A DNA stretch of 12,361 nucleotides, taken from NCBI GenBank assembly GCA_018701055.1, contig JABIUH010000144.1, positions 1-12,361 of the forward strand, given 5' to 3'. The DNA comes from Woeseia sp. GTDB lineage: Bacteria; Pseudomonadota; Gammaproteobacteria; Steroidobacterales; Woeseiaceae. The notes under the pieces are model-generated. The model did not search any database. It was not told where the DNA came from and saw only the letters and a program-made list of their open reading frames with translations. Of the stretch, positions 1 through 6,718 are shown one piece after another (the stretch's first letter is position 1; each line of letters opens with the position of its first letter). A program made the position numbers and the translations under genes.

Positions 1-362
1 ATGGCCCGGGCGTGATCAATTTTCTTTTGAGTGTCGGCCCGGTCAGCCCCCAGCTGTTGGGCCTTACTGTAAGACTCGATCGCTTCCGCGGGGCGGCCCG
101 CAATCAGCTCAAGGTCGCCGTTAGTTACGTGGCCCCATGAAAATTCAGGGCGAAGCTGCAACGCCATCTTGATGTGGGCCAACGCGTCTTCCGGGCGCTT
201 TAGCGATATCAGCGCGCGGCCAGCCAGGCACAGCAGATGTGCGTCCGTGGGGTAATGCTCCAGCCCCTCCAGAGCTATGCTCGCACCTTGCTCCGAGTTT
301 CCAGAGCGCAGCTCTGTAGTTGCACGATCGAAGATGTCTTCCGGGTTATTTGGCTGGCTAAT
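1..362 (-). CDS. TPR-repeat protein, 5' part (runs off the left edge)
   Basis: The minus strand from 362 to 1 is open and encodes about 120 residues with tetratricopeptide character: alternating small and large hydrophobic residues and helix-turn-helix units such as GRALISLKRPEDALAHIKMA and AGRPAEAIESYSKAQQLGAD. TPRs mediate protein-protein contacts; no catalytic domain is visible in this part, and TPRs are often fused to sulfotransferase, kinase or other domains further downstream. The start is odd. No ATG, GTG or TTG occurs in frame upstream of the TPR part, and the frame is open back to a TGA at 413-411. A perfect AGGAGG at 373-368 lies five bases before an ATT codon at 362-360, so ATT is the best start on ribosome-binding evidence. 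The codons upstream of it (reading SFTRFDQEAL) also look protein-like, so a longer ancestral product is possible. It diverges from the MTHFR-like gene. Confidence is high for a TPR gene, moderate for the start. Confidence 0.75.
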   Translation of the reverse strand, partial: MSQPNNPEDIFDRATTELRSGNSEQGASIALEGLEHYPTDAHLLCLAGRALISLKRPEDALAHIKMALQLRPEFSWGHVTNGDLELIAGRPAEAIESYSKAQQLGADRADTQKKIDHARA

Positions 363-417
363 GAGAGCCTCCTGGTCGAATCGAGTGAAGCTTAATATGT
401 AATCGGAGTTTCAGCAT
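358..417 (-). other. Possible 19-codon upstream ORF overlapping the TPR gene start
   Basis: An ATG at 417-415 opens a 19-codon basic reading frame that ends in TAG at 360-358. The stop overlaps the last base of the proposed ATT start (362-360) of the TPR gene, and the AGGAGG lies inside the small ORF. This is the geometry of translational coupling, where terminating ribosomes help start a weak codon. I see no strong ribosome-binding site for the ORF itself, so it could be chance. A single-base frameshift would fuse it to the TPR frame, so a sequencing or assembly error is another explanation. Confidence 0.25.
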
Positions 418-513
418 AGCCGAATTCGGATGACCAGACTCTCGAACATCTAATGCAATGGGATGCTTGTGTAAGACTGGTGATCGGAATACCTTTGCAT
501 TCATAGTGAGTCA

Positions 514-1410
514 TTGCCTGCTGCGCACACCTTGAGATCATTCAAAGACGCCGTTCGAAACCGTGATTTTGCCGTCAGCGCGGAAATCTTCCTGCGTCCG
601 GAATCCAGCGTAGATTCTATCAATGAACAAGCGGATCTTCTGCGGGACCATGTTGACGCCATATTGCTTACCGATAATCAATTCGGGCAACTACACATGT
701 CGACGCTGGTCGCAGCCAGCATACTGATCAACGCCGGCGTCGATCCTATCGTGCAGATCGCCAGCCGCAATCGAAACAGGTTCGCACTAATCAGCGACCT
801 GATCGGCGCGGCGGCTCTGGGCGTCACCAGTCTACTGTTGGTGAGAGGCCAACATGCACCGAAGGAATTCAAACCGCGCCCGAAGCCCGTGCTCGATGTG
901 AATGCGACAGAGCTCATTCGAATAGCATCGACCGTCAATCAAGGCCCGGGAATTTCGCATTCTCCGGACTTTTATATTGGCGGTCTTGTGACAGCTCACC
1001 GGCCAAAGAAAAGCTGGAATGGAAAAATATTGGTGGATAAAATCGATGCTGGAGCAAGATTCTTACAGGCCCACATTTGCATGGATATAGAGGTCCTAAA
1101 AACCTTTATGAAAAGACTTGTGGACAATGGCATCGTAAGCAGAACAAGTATCATTGGGGCGACCGCAATTTTGGGTTCTGCAGAGGACGCCAGGTGGTTG
1201 CGAGAGAATCGTCGCCATGTGTTAATTCCGGATTCTGTCGTGGACCGCCTGGAACAAGCCTCCGATCCGCGGCAGGAAGGCATCAACATTTGTACTGAGA
1301 TCTTGCAGGCAATGCGTGATATTCCCGGCATTTCTGGCGCCAACATTATGGCAGCACGGGATCTTGCCACAATTCCGGAGGCGATCGACGCGGCTGGCCT
1401 CCAACAGTAA
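514..1410 (+). CDS. Methylenetetrahydrofolate reductase (MetF/MTHFR)-family protein, divergent active site
   Basis: This 298-residue protein has the length and pattern of a single-domain MTHFR TIM barrel. Seen: an N-terminal VSAEIF strand with Glu24 where MetF has its catalytic Glu, a SDLIGAAALGVTSLLLVRG segment matching the MetF strand that ends in LRGD, a KPVLDVNATEL segment, an IGGLVTAH strand, DAGARFLQAHICMD matching the MetF AGAxxxxTQ segment, and a C-terminal GISGANIMA. MetF enzymes reduce 5,10-methylene-THF to 5-methyl-THF with FAD in the cytoplasm. Two positions that matter in E. coli MetF look changed: Asp120 (LRGD) is Gln here (VRGQ), and Gln183 (TQ) is His (AH). The alignment is by eye and from memory. 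The usual reaction is therefore not assured; a folate-linked demethylation or other role is possible. The start is TTG at 514 with a weak purine stretch (GTGAG) just before it; the frame is open back to 484 without a better start codon. Confidence 0.75.
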   Translation: MPAAHTLRSFKDAVRNRDFAVSAEIFLRPESSVDSINEQADLLRDHVDAILLTDNQFGQLHMSTLVAASILINAGVDPIVQIASRNRNRFALISDLIGAAALGVTSLLLVRGQHAPKEFKPRPKPVLDVNATELIRIASTVNQGPGISHSPDFYIGGLVTAHRPKKSWNGKILVDKIDAGARFLQAHICMDIEVLKTFMKRLVDNGIVSRTSIIGATAILGSAEDARWLRENRRHVLIPDSVVDRLEQASDPRQEGINICTEILQAMRDIPGISGANIMAARDLATIPEAIDAAGLQQ

Positions 1411-1521
1411 ATGGTCTGGGCAGAAGTTAGATCACTGAACTGTAATTTGTTGTAATCATAAGAGAAGCTGTTGAAGTGATCCTCGTATGATGCAGCGTGC
1501 GGGCTCAGGCGCGTACTGATC

Positions 1522-3003
1522 CTACTTCTGAATCTCGACAAACACCGGATTTGAATAGAACCAGAGGTCTGCCCAGGGATTCTCATCGGGCGGGTCGACC
1601 GCTGGTTCGGCTTCATTTGTATTGGTGCCGCGCACGCGAATGTAGACGGGGCCGCTGACGTTGAGCATGTGACTCATATCAATAAATTCCCCGTCCCGCC
1701 GCCAATCGGATGGGGAAAATCGTCTGACCACTGTGGTCGACTCGTTAACGTCGAGCGTCCGGTCATCACTTACTCCAGTGACATGGCCAACGATCAGGTC
1801 GATCCTCGCGACCTCTGGATTGTCATCATTATGATTGGAGCCGAGCGGGTCTCTTGCCCGAATGCGGATTTTCACATCACCGGGTGTCGACAGAATGATT
1901 GTTCCACCAATCTCTGCCAGGCCGGATTCGCCTTTGACGTCGGTCACATCGACATAGAGTTCAGAGATGAGATCGCCTGTAGTAACGAAAATTTTGCCGC
2001 GGCGCAGGCTTTCCAGAATCGACGCGTGATTTTTTCTAGCAAAAACGTAAGTCTTGGGATACTCGCCCGGCCAGAAGGCGACACCGCCTTCTGAGTAGTG
2101 TCGGTGAGAATCGGAGTTGGCCGTAATCCACCAACGCCGACCTTCTCCCAGCATTGCATCCCAGAATCCACCCAGCCGTGCGGCCAACTGGTCGAAGCCT
2201 CCCATGGTCGGATAATCGAAATACCAACCGCGCGGGGCAGGGTTGGTGCTAAGGGGCCCAGCCTGATGGCCCGGTGCCCCTTCCATACCGACTGAGACTT
2301 CAGGTGCTGCATCATTCCAGTTGCGCAATTCATGTGGATCGGTATCCCCGTATTCACCAAGCCCCGTGGCACTCCTGGCAGGATGATTAGCAATGACAAC
2401 AGGTTTGTCGGCAAGCCTGTCCATGGCTTGTAAAGCTTCTATCATCCTTATTTCCTGGTCGCGTTCCCGCATTTCTTCTTCAGTCCATTTCTCCTCTTTG
2501 TCAAAACGTGATTCGAGCTCGCGTAGTACGTTCGACTCCTCACTCGTGTACGGCACGATGATGCTTGAGTGGTCCGCTCCGGGGCTGTTCAGCTCCAGAC
2601 CGTAAAACTGAATCAGCTCCGGCAAGGCAGCGCGGGATAATTGGAGTTCCGGATAAGCGAGTTCAAAATTAATCTTGCTGTGATTCGGGCCACCATGATC
2701 TGTAGTAACCGTCCACTCGAGGCCAAAGTGGCGCGCCATCAGTGCGTTCATGGGGATCGGATAAACGCCATCGTCACCGACGGTAAACTCGCTCGGATCT
2801 TCCTGATCATAGCTGACACTGTAACGGCTGTGCATATGATGGTCGCCTGCAAGCCAACTCTCTTCAGGCTCGCGTTCGACCGCATCCTGCACCGCACAGG
2901 CAGAAAAAAACAGCCCCAAATGGACGACGATGACTACCCTCATTGAGTTGCGGAATGTATGCATCAAAGTCCGTGGATCCTGGTGAGTGGAATACATTGG
3001 CAT
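1522..3003 (-). CDS. PHP-domain (CehA/McbA-like) metal-dependent phosphoesterase, predicted lipoprotein
   Basis: This 493-residue protein begins with a basic n-region, a hydrophobic core and a lipobox FFSAC with Cys36, so it is probably lipid-anchored facing the periplasm. The PHP metallohydrolase core shows the expected ligand clusters: HHMH at 55-58, TDHGG near 101-105, LELN with Glu137 followed by DHSS near 144-147, ANHPAR near 205-210, and ANSDSH near 295-300. These place several His/Asp ligands for a di- or trinuclear metal centre. The CehA/McbA branch includes carbaryl hydrolase and uncharacterised exported phosphoesterases, so the substrate cannot be named. The C-terminal 130 residues look beta-rich and may be a small accessory domain. 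The signal peptide would be more usual if translation started at Met14 (2964) or Met21 (2943); the start at 3003 has a GAG a few bases upstream, and no option is decisive. The gene is convergent with the MTHFR-like gene. Confidence 0.8.
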   Translation of the reverse strand: MPMYSTHQDPRTLMHTFRNSMRVVIVVHLGLFFSACAVQDAVEREPEESWLAGDHHMHSRYSVSYDQEDPSEFTVGDDGVYPIPMNALMARHFGLEWTVTTDHGGPNHSKINFELAYPELQLSRAALPELIQFYGLELNSPGADHSSIIVPYTSEESNVLRELESRFDKEEKWTEEEMRERDQEIRMIEALQAMDRLADKPVVIANHPARSATGLGEYGDTDPHELRNWNDAAPEVSVGMEGAPGHQAGPLSTNPAPRGWYFDYPTMGGFDQLAARLGGFWDAMLGEGRRWWITANSDSHRHYSEGGVAFWPGEYPKTYVFARKNHASILESLRRGKIFVTTGDLISELYVDVTDVKGESGLAEIGGTIILSTPGDVKIRIRARDPLGSNHNDDNPEVARIDLIVGHVTGVSDDRTLDVNESTTVVRRFSPSDWRRDGEFIDMSHMLNVSGPVYIRVRGTNTNEAEPAVDPPDENPWADLWFYSNPVFVEIQK

Positions 3004-3082
3004 CTTTGCTCAGGCATCATCTTTAAGTCAACGGGGTTCTCCGCAACAGCGCAAATCCTATCCGTCCTTAAAAACCAGCCAA

Positions 3083-3111
3083 ATGTTCGCGTTACCCTCT
3101 AAAGCGGACAT
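3083..3111. repeat. Imperfect hairpin repeat left of the dehydrogenase remnant
   Basis: ATGTTCGCGTT (3083-3093) and AAAGCGGACAT (3101-3111) are complementary at 9 of 11 positions around a 7-base loop. The right arm shares AGCGGACAT with the perfect hairpin at 3696-3720, on the other side of the remnant, so the two look like members of one small palindromic repeat family. Confidence 0.5.
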
Positions 3112-3193
3112 CAGGACTTAACTCAACTGTCCACCAAACCTGAGCAAGGCCAATTGGAAAAAGCGGATATTCTGGTTTTGTTATCGAATCCGA

Positions 3194-3634
3194 TTGCTGT
3201 GGGACTTTTACGGGAGTCAGTCCTGCATCGTTATGCACAAGTGTCCGCACGTCAACAATGAAGGTCTGAACGCAATGGAACAGTTCCGGGCCGGACGACA
3301 TGAGCTGCTATCCACGCCATTTGACGTGATCGAGAGACAAATAAGAGCCGAGCTCGACGAACTATTGGGAGGTGCCGGGTTTAACGCAGCCGAAGACATT
3401 GAAGCGATCATTGTCAACCGCTGGGCTCATGGATACGCCTATACCCGCAATTTCCATAGTTTATTCGACCAGGATTACGAGGACCCAAACGATCCGCGTT
3501 ACCCTCATGTCCACGCGCGTAAACCGTTTGGCCAGATTAGCATCGCAAATTCAGACGCCGGTGCTAATGCGATGGTGGAAGAGGCAATAGAACAGGCTCA
3601 CAGAGCGGTAAATGAGCTGCGGAACACAGAGTAG
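3194..3634 (+). pseudogene. C-terminal remnant of a spermidine-dehydrogenase-like FAD amine oxidoreductase
   Basis: The frame is open from 3122 to a TAG at 3634; the first plausible start is TTG at 3194, with no convincing ribosome-binding site. From about residue 7 the product matches, as I recall the family, only the last part of spermidine-dehydrogenase-like flavoproteins: an EQFRAGRHELLSTPFDVIER stretch, then DIEAIIVNRWAHGYAY, then a PFGQISIANSDAGANAM segment that contributes to the FAD-binding C-terminus, then an AIEQAHRAVNEL helix. Family members are about 600 residues or more, so roughly four fifths, including the N-terminal Rossmann FAD site, is missing. The approximately 30 codons upstream of the homology look unrelated. 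The surviving part has no stops or frameshifts, so the deletion is recent, or the fragment was captured by rearrangement. Hairpin repeats sit on both sides. It is unlikely to be functional alone. Confidence 0.7.
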
Positions 3635-3642
3635 CCGAACGA

Positions 3643-3662
3643 CTGCTTCTGGCCGAAAGCAG
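3643..3662. repeat. Small hairpin 3' of the dehydrogenase remnant
   Basis: CTGCTT (3643-3648) and AAGCAG (3657-3662) form a 6-bp stem with a CTGGCCGA loop, nine bases after the remnant's stop codon. I recall similar CTGGCCGAAAGC strings in dispersed gammaproteobacterial repeats that also carry TGTCCGCT hairpins, and such a hairpin follows here. It has no T-run, so it is not a standard terminator. Confidence 0.4.
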
Positions 3663-3695
3663 CCCCTCAATCAGCATTGATTCCATGCTTCTGAG

Positions 3696-3720
3696 TGTCC
3701 GCTATTTGGAATAGCGGACA
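3696..3720. repeat. Perfect 11-bp inverted repeat (REP-like hairpin)
   Basis: TGTCCGCTATT (3696-3706) and AATAGCGGACA (3710-3720) are perfectly complementary around a 3-base loop (TGG). This is a strong cruciform or RNA hairpin. Its right arm resembles the imperfect hairpin at 3083-3111. No U-tract follows on either strand, so it is better called a palindromic repeat than an intrinsic terminator, though it could shield mRNA 3' ends. Confidence 0.65.
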
Positions 3721-3793
3721 TTAGGCGACCAGCGGAAACGGCTCAATTTCGATTTGCATATAATTCGTATAGCGCGCCCCCGCTTCCAAATAC

Positions 3794-3818
3794 AAAAAAA
3801 CCAGCCCATTCGGACCGG
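3794..3818 (-). terminator. Rho-independent terminator of the methyltransferase gene
   Basis: On the minus strand CCGGTCC (3818-3812) pairs with GGGCTGG (3807-3801) over seven base pairs, two of them G-U wobbles. The loop has four bases and seven T residues follow (3800-3794). It lies 75 bases past the stop codon of the methyltransferase at 3893. The surrounding plus strand shows a short TTTT on the other side, so weak action in both directions is possible. Confidence 0.65.
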
Positions 3819-3892
3819 CCTTTTCGTATCTTACAGCGTGAATAGGATTGCCTCCGAAGTGCTTAGCGCTCTTCTGGAATGATGATTAAAGA

Positions 3893-4675
3893 TCAATCCG
3901 CACCGTCCGCTTTTCTCGCGCGATAATATCCCTGGAAGACATCGCCCTTTTCGCAAACGACTTTCATTGAGCGCCAGTTTTCGACAAAGTGATCCGCTTC
4001 TTGTTTTCCTAGAAGTTCTACCATACGAGGGTAAAGCTCCGATCGGATTTCGTCGTATTCTTCTTGTACGCGCTGCCGATACCAATCGGAACGGTCCGAC
4101 ATTTCGATATCGACAAAGCCCGCACCTTGAATCATCGCTTCGTATTCATCGAACGTTTTCATCGAATACGTCAGCCGTTCCATTTTGAACCAGTAACGCA
4201 TGTCCTCACTGTAATCACCCTCGGGCTTCATCCAGTCATAGGCGGTCAGGGAACCGCCCGGTTTGAGCACGCGTAGGGCTTCTTCGAAAATCTCTTTCTT
4301 GTTTTCGATCTGCATGATGACACCGGTGCTCAGCACGACGTCGAATGAATCGTCGGGAAATGGCCACGGGCCCGGTTGCACTTGAACAAACTCGCAATTT
4401 GAATCCAGCCCAAGTTTTCCTACCCGGAGTTTTGCTTGTTCGATAAGCTGCGACTCAATGTCTATGCCAACAACATTGGCACCATACTTCGATGCCAGAA
4501 GGAACGCGGGTCCACCTATCCCGCAGCCAATGTCGAGAATTCGTAAATCTCGAACGTCGAGACCGTCCATGAGATTAGCAATATTGCCGTCGCCGCCGGG
4601 AGCCATAAATCCTGTGCCCCAAATTAGCTCCAGCATCGTGGTCATCGCGTCGTTATATTCGATTTCCTGAGTCAT
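3893..4675 (-). CDS. SAM-dependent methyltransferase, phosphoethanolamine N-methyltransferase (PMT)-like
   Basis: A 260-residue class I methyltransferase. The SAM site is clear: ILDIGCGIGG at 46-55, Asp/Glu VVGIDIE near 68-74, and LKPGG further on. The whole length resembles PMT enzymes, which turn phosphoethanolamine into phosphocholine. Shared features are the N-terminal Tyr7 followed by a 13-residue run ending LELIWG (PMT: YEFIFG), a GFMAPGG turn, and a C-terminal half with AGFVDIEMSDRSDWY and a final YYRARK strand. Compared by memory with Plasmodium PMT, Tyr19 is kept (Tyr7), but catalytic His132 becomes Gln122 and Asp128 becomes Gly118. The substrate has thus probably changed, to another amine or a different acceptor. 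It is transcribed away from the FAD oxidoreductase across a 229-base shared upstream region and has its own terminator. The ATG at 4675 has only a weak GGGTAG purine site upstream. It is surely a methyltransferase; the substrate is open. Confidence 0.85.
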   Translation of the reverse strand: MTQEIEYNDAMTTMLELIWGTGFMAPGGDGNIANLMDGLDVRDLRILDIGCGIGGPAFLLASKYGANVVGIDIESQLIEQAKLRVGKLGLDSNCEFVQVQPGPWPFPDDSFDVVLSTGVIMQIENKKEIFEEALRVLKPGGSLTAYDWMKPEGDYSEDMRYWFKMERLTYSMKTFDEYEAMIQGAGFVDIEMSDRSDWYRQRVQEEYDEIRSELYPRMVELLGKQEADHFVENWRSMKVVCEKGDVFQGYYRARKADGAD

Positions 4676-4840
4676 GTTGTGATTCTACCCGGAACGGGTG
4701 CGACGCAAAAGTCCGCATTGTCTGCTTGTGTTGTGCAAAATCAGGATAGACTTTGATTGATTTCCGGTCTTCCTCTTGTTGAGTGTAATGTGCATGATGT
4801 GGTGGTTCGCGGAGCAGTCTTCGATGGATATGCACAGGTG

Positions 4841-4880
4841 GTTGTTATCATAAAAGAACAGTTAAACAACAAGAATTCTT
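4841..4880. promoter_or_regulatory. Possible operator in the divergent intergenic region
   Basis: GTTGTT (4841-4846) and AACAAC (4865-4870) form a 6-bp inverted repeat with an 18-base spacer, directly followed by the 10-bp palindrome AAGAATTCTT (4871-4880). They lie 25-65 bases upstream of the FAD oxidoreductase start, in the only non-coding DNA shared with the divergent methyltransferase gene. No local regulator gene is present to match to it. Short AT-rich symmetry of this kind is common by chance. Confidence 0.2.
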
Positions 4881-4904
4881 CTGTATCACTGGCTTGATGA
4901 GGCA

Positions 4905-6521
4905 ATGAAGACATATGATGCCATCGTTATTGGCGCCGGGCACAATGGCCTGACTAACGCGGCATACTTGGCCAAATCGGGGTTGGATGTCCTGTGTCTC
5001 GAGAAGAATGACTATATCGGTGGCGCGACCGTCAGCCGCAATCTTTTTGAAGACCGGCTTTATTCGAACTGTTCCTATGTTTGTAGCCTACTTCGTCCTG
5101 AAATCTATCGCGATCTCGACCTTGCACGTCACGGGCTGCAAGTGACGCCTTATGGCGGCGATACCATCCTCATGGAGAATGGCGATTACTTTGGCCACTA
5201 TGAGGACGCGGAAGTGCGTTATCGTGAAATGGCAAGATTCTCCAAGCGCGACGCGGACGCCTACGAACGTTACTCAACCGATACGATGCGCCAGTGTCGT
5301 TTTATCCGTGACTTTCTGTTGCGGACGCCGGCCGACCCGACATCATTCAAGCTACGTGATCTGCGAGAACTGGCCTATCTCGGTGCGAAATTCTTCGAAT
5401 TGGGCGAACAGGAGATGTACGACACGATTCGCTTCTGGACGATGAGTATTGCTGAGTTTCTTGATGAATATTTCGAGACTGACGTTATTAAGGCAGGATT
5501 ATCCGGCGGCGGTATACAGGGGACTGCGCTCGGTATCTACTCACCAGGCACCGCCTATGTTCTGTTGCATCACGCGATGGGCGAGGTCGATGGCAATATT
5601 GGTGCGTGGGGTTACGCGCGCGGCGGCATGGGCGCTGTCGCCGACGCGATCAGCAAATCGTTCTTGTCGCACGGCGGTGAACTCAAGTCTGGTGCTGGCG
5701 TTGAGCAGATTCTCGTAAGCAATGGTCGCGTAACGGGTGTGGCGCTGTCGACGGGAGAAGAGATCAGTGCCCGTATCGTTGTGTCCGCAATGGATATCAA
5801 AAATACCTTTATCCGTTGTATGGATGAAAGCGATCTTGATCCGGACTTCTATAATCGCGTCAAGCATTTCAAAAGTCGCGGTTCATCGGGCAAACTCAAC
5901 ATAGCGCTGGGCGGGCTGCCGACATTTCCAGCGCTGCCTAAGGACAGTCCGCTGCTCAAAGGCGACATACACTTTGTCGACTCCATGGAGCGCTTGGAAC
6001 GTGCTTACGACGATTGGAAGGACGGGACGTGGTCGAAGGATCCCTATGTTGATGTTGTTTTTCCGACGCTCATCGACCCAACAATGGCGCCGCCCGGTAA
6101 ACACTACATGAGTTGCTTTATCCAGTATTGTCCAGCGCAAATTGAAGGGCGCGATTGGACGAATGAAGAGCGGCAGCAGTTCGGCCAGACCGTTATTGAT
6201 CAGGTCGCCCGATTCAGCCCCGACTTCAAAGACCTGATCGAACATGTGGAGATTCGCACGCCTGCCGATATTGAGGAAGAGATTGGCATCACTGAAGGTA
6301 ATATTTTTCACGGCGAGCTAACGATGGATCAGCTCATGTTCAACCGGCCGCTACCAGGGTATGCGCAATATCGAGGTCCGCTCGGCGGGCTATACCTGTG
6401 CGGCTCCAGTAGTCACCCTGGCGGCGGCGTAATGTCCGCTCCGGGCTGTAACGCTGCTCGCGAAATACTCTTTGATCTCAAACGTCCGGACATCACGCCA
6501 GTAAGCTACGGTGATGATTGA
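4905..6521 (+). CDS. FAD-dependent oxidoreductase, PYROXD2/phytoene-desaturase type
   Basis: A 538-residue flavoprotein with the N-terminal dinucleotide fold DAIVIGAGHNGLTNAAYLAK (GxGxxG at 10-15, acidic Glu33 at the end of strand 2), then GGAT and a SYVCSLLRPEIYRDLDL region typical of PYROXD2-like proteins. It ends with LYLCGSSSHPGGGVMSAPG near 496-514, which closes the FAD site in this superfamily. Length is normal for the family (about 520-580). Relatives dehydrogenate or desaturate C-C or C-N bonds, carotenoids being the best known case; no carotenoid genes are near, so an amine or amino-acid-like substrate fits the neighbours better, by inference. It has no membrane segment. The ATG at 4905 is the only reasonable start because the Rossmann fold follows at once. 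Its GATGAGG purine site sits only two bases upstream, unusually close. It is divergent from the methyltransferase and co-directional with the phospho-lyase-like gene 197 bases on. Confidence 0.85.
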   Translation: MKTYDAIVIGAGHNGLTNAAYLAKSGLDVLCLEKNDYIGGATVSRNLFEDRLYSNCSYVCSLLRPEIYRDLDLARHGLQVTPYGGDTILMENGDYFGHYEDAEVRYREMARFSKRDADAYERYSTDTMRQCRFIRDFLLRTPADPTSFKLRDLRELAYLGAKFFELGEQEMYDTIRFWTMSIAEFLDEYFETDVIKAGLSGGGIQGTALGIYSPGTAYVLLHHAMGEVDGNIGAWGYARGGMGAVADAISKSFLSHGGELKSGAGVEQILVSNGRVTGVALSTGEEISARIVVSAMDIKNTFIRCMDESDLDPDFYNRVKHFKSRGSSGKLNIALGGLPTFPALPKDSPLLKGDIHFVDSMERLERAYDDWKDGTWSKDPYVDVVFPTLIDPTMAPPGKHYMSCFIQYCPAQIEGRDWTNEERQQFGQTVIDQVARFSPDFKDLIEHVEIRTPADIEEEIGITEGNIFHGELTMDQLMFNRPLPGYAQYRGPLGGLYLCGSSSHPGGGVMSAPGCNAAREILFDLKRPDITPVSYGDD

Positions 6522-6524
6522 GGA

Positions 6525-6550
6525 TTTGGCGGACGCAGTCTGTTCGCAAA
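6525..6550 (+). terminator. Hairpin just after the FAD oxidoreductase (weak terminator or attenuator)
   Basis: TTTGGCGGAC (6525-6534) pairs with GTTCGCAAA (6542-6550), with one bulged G and one G-U pair, around a 7-base loop, starting four bases after the stop. Only three T residues follow, so termination would be weak. It may end, attenuate or protect the oxidoreductase message. The 197-base gap to the next gene leaves room for a second promoter, though I see no clear -35/-10 pair. Confidence 0.35.
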
Positions 6551-6718
6551 TTTCCCCTAGGTATTGTGCTCTGCCCGTCTATGGGCTTTGATCTCATACG
6601 TCACTTCAGCTTGCTCTCGTCATCTAGGTGGGCGCGTAATTGTCGCAACGATTTGCACCGTCGAGCACGGGGCTCCGTGCGTGAATTATTCTGAAAATCG
6701 ATAGGGAGAGATTGCTAT

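Noticed and set aside
467..495. Promoter for the MTHFR-like gene (TTGTGT, 17 bases, TACCTT)
   Set aside because: The -10 box matches the consensus at only three positions, and such pairs occur by chance in any AT-rich gap.
996..1616. 206-residue minus-strand open frame across the MTHFR-like gene
   Set aside because: It lies antisense to a gene with clear family pattern, is rich in Arg/Ser/Ile typical of shadow frames, and has no recognisable motif.
1944..2414. 156-residue minus-strand frame overlapping the PHP gene in another frame
   Set aside because: It is a same-strand shadow; the PHP frame holds the metal-ligand motifs throughout this interval.
5883..6311. 142-residue minus-strand frame inside the FAD oxidoreductase
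   Set aside because: It is antisense to a well-supported gene, with no ribosome-binding site or family signature.
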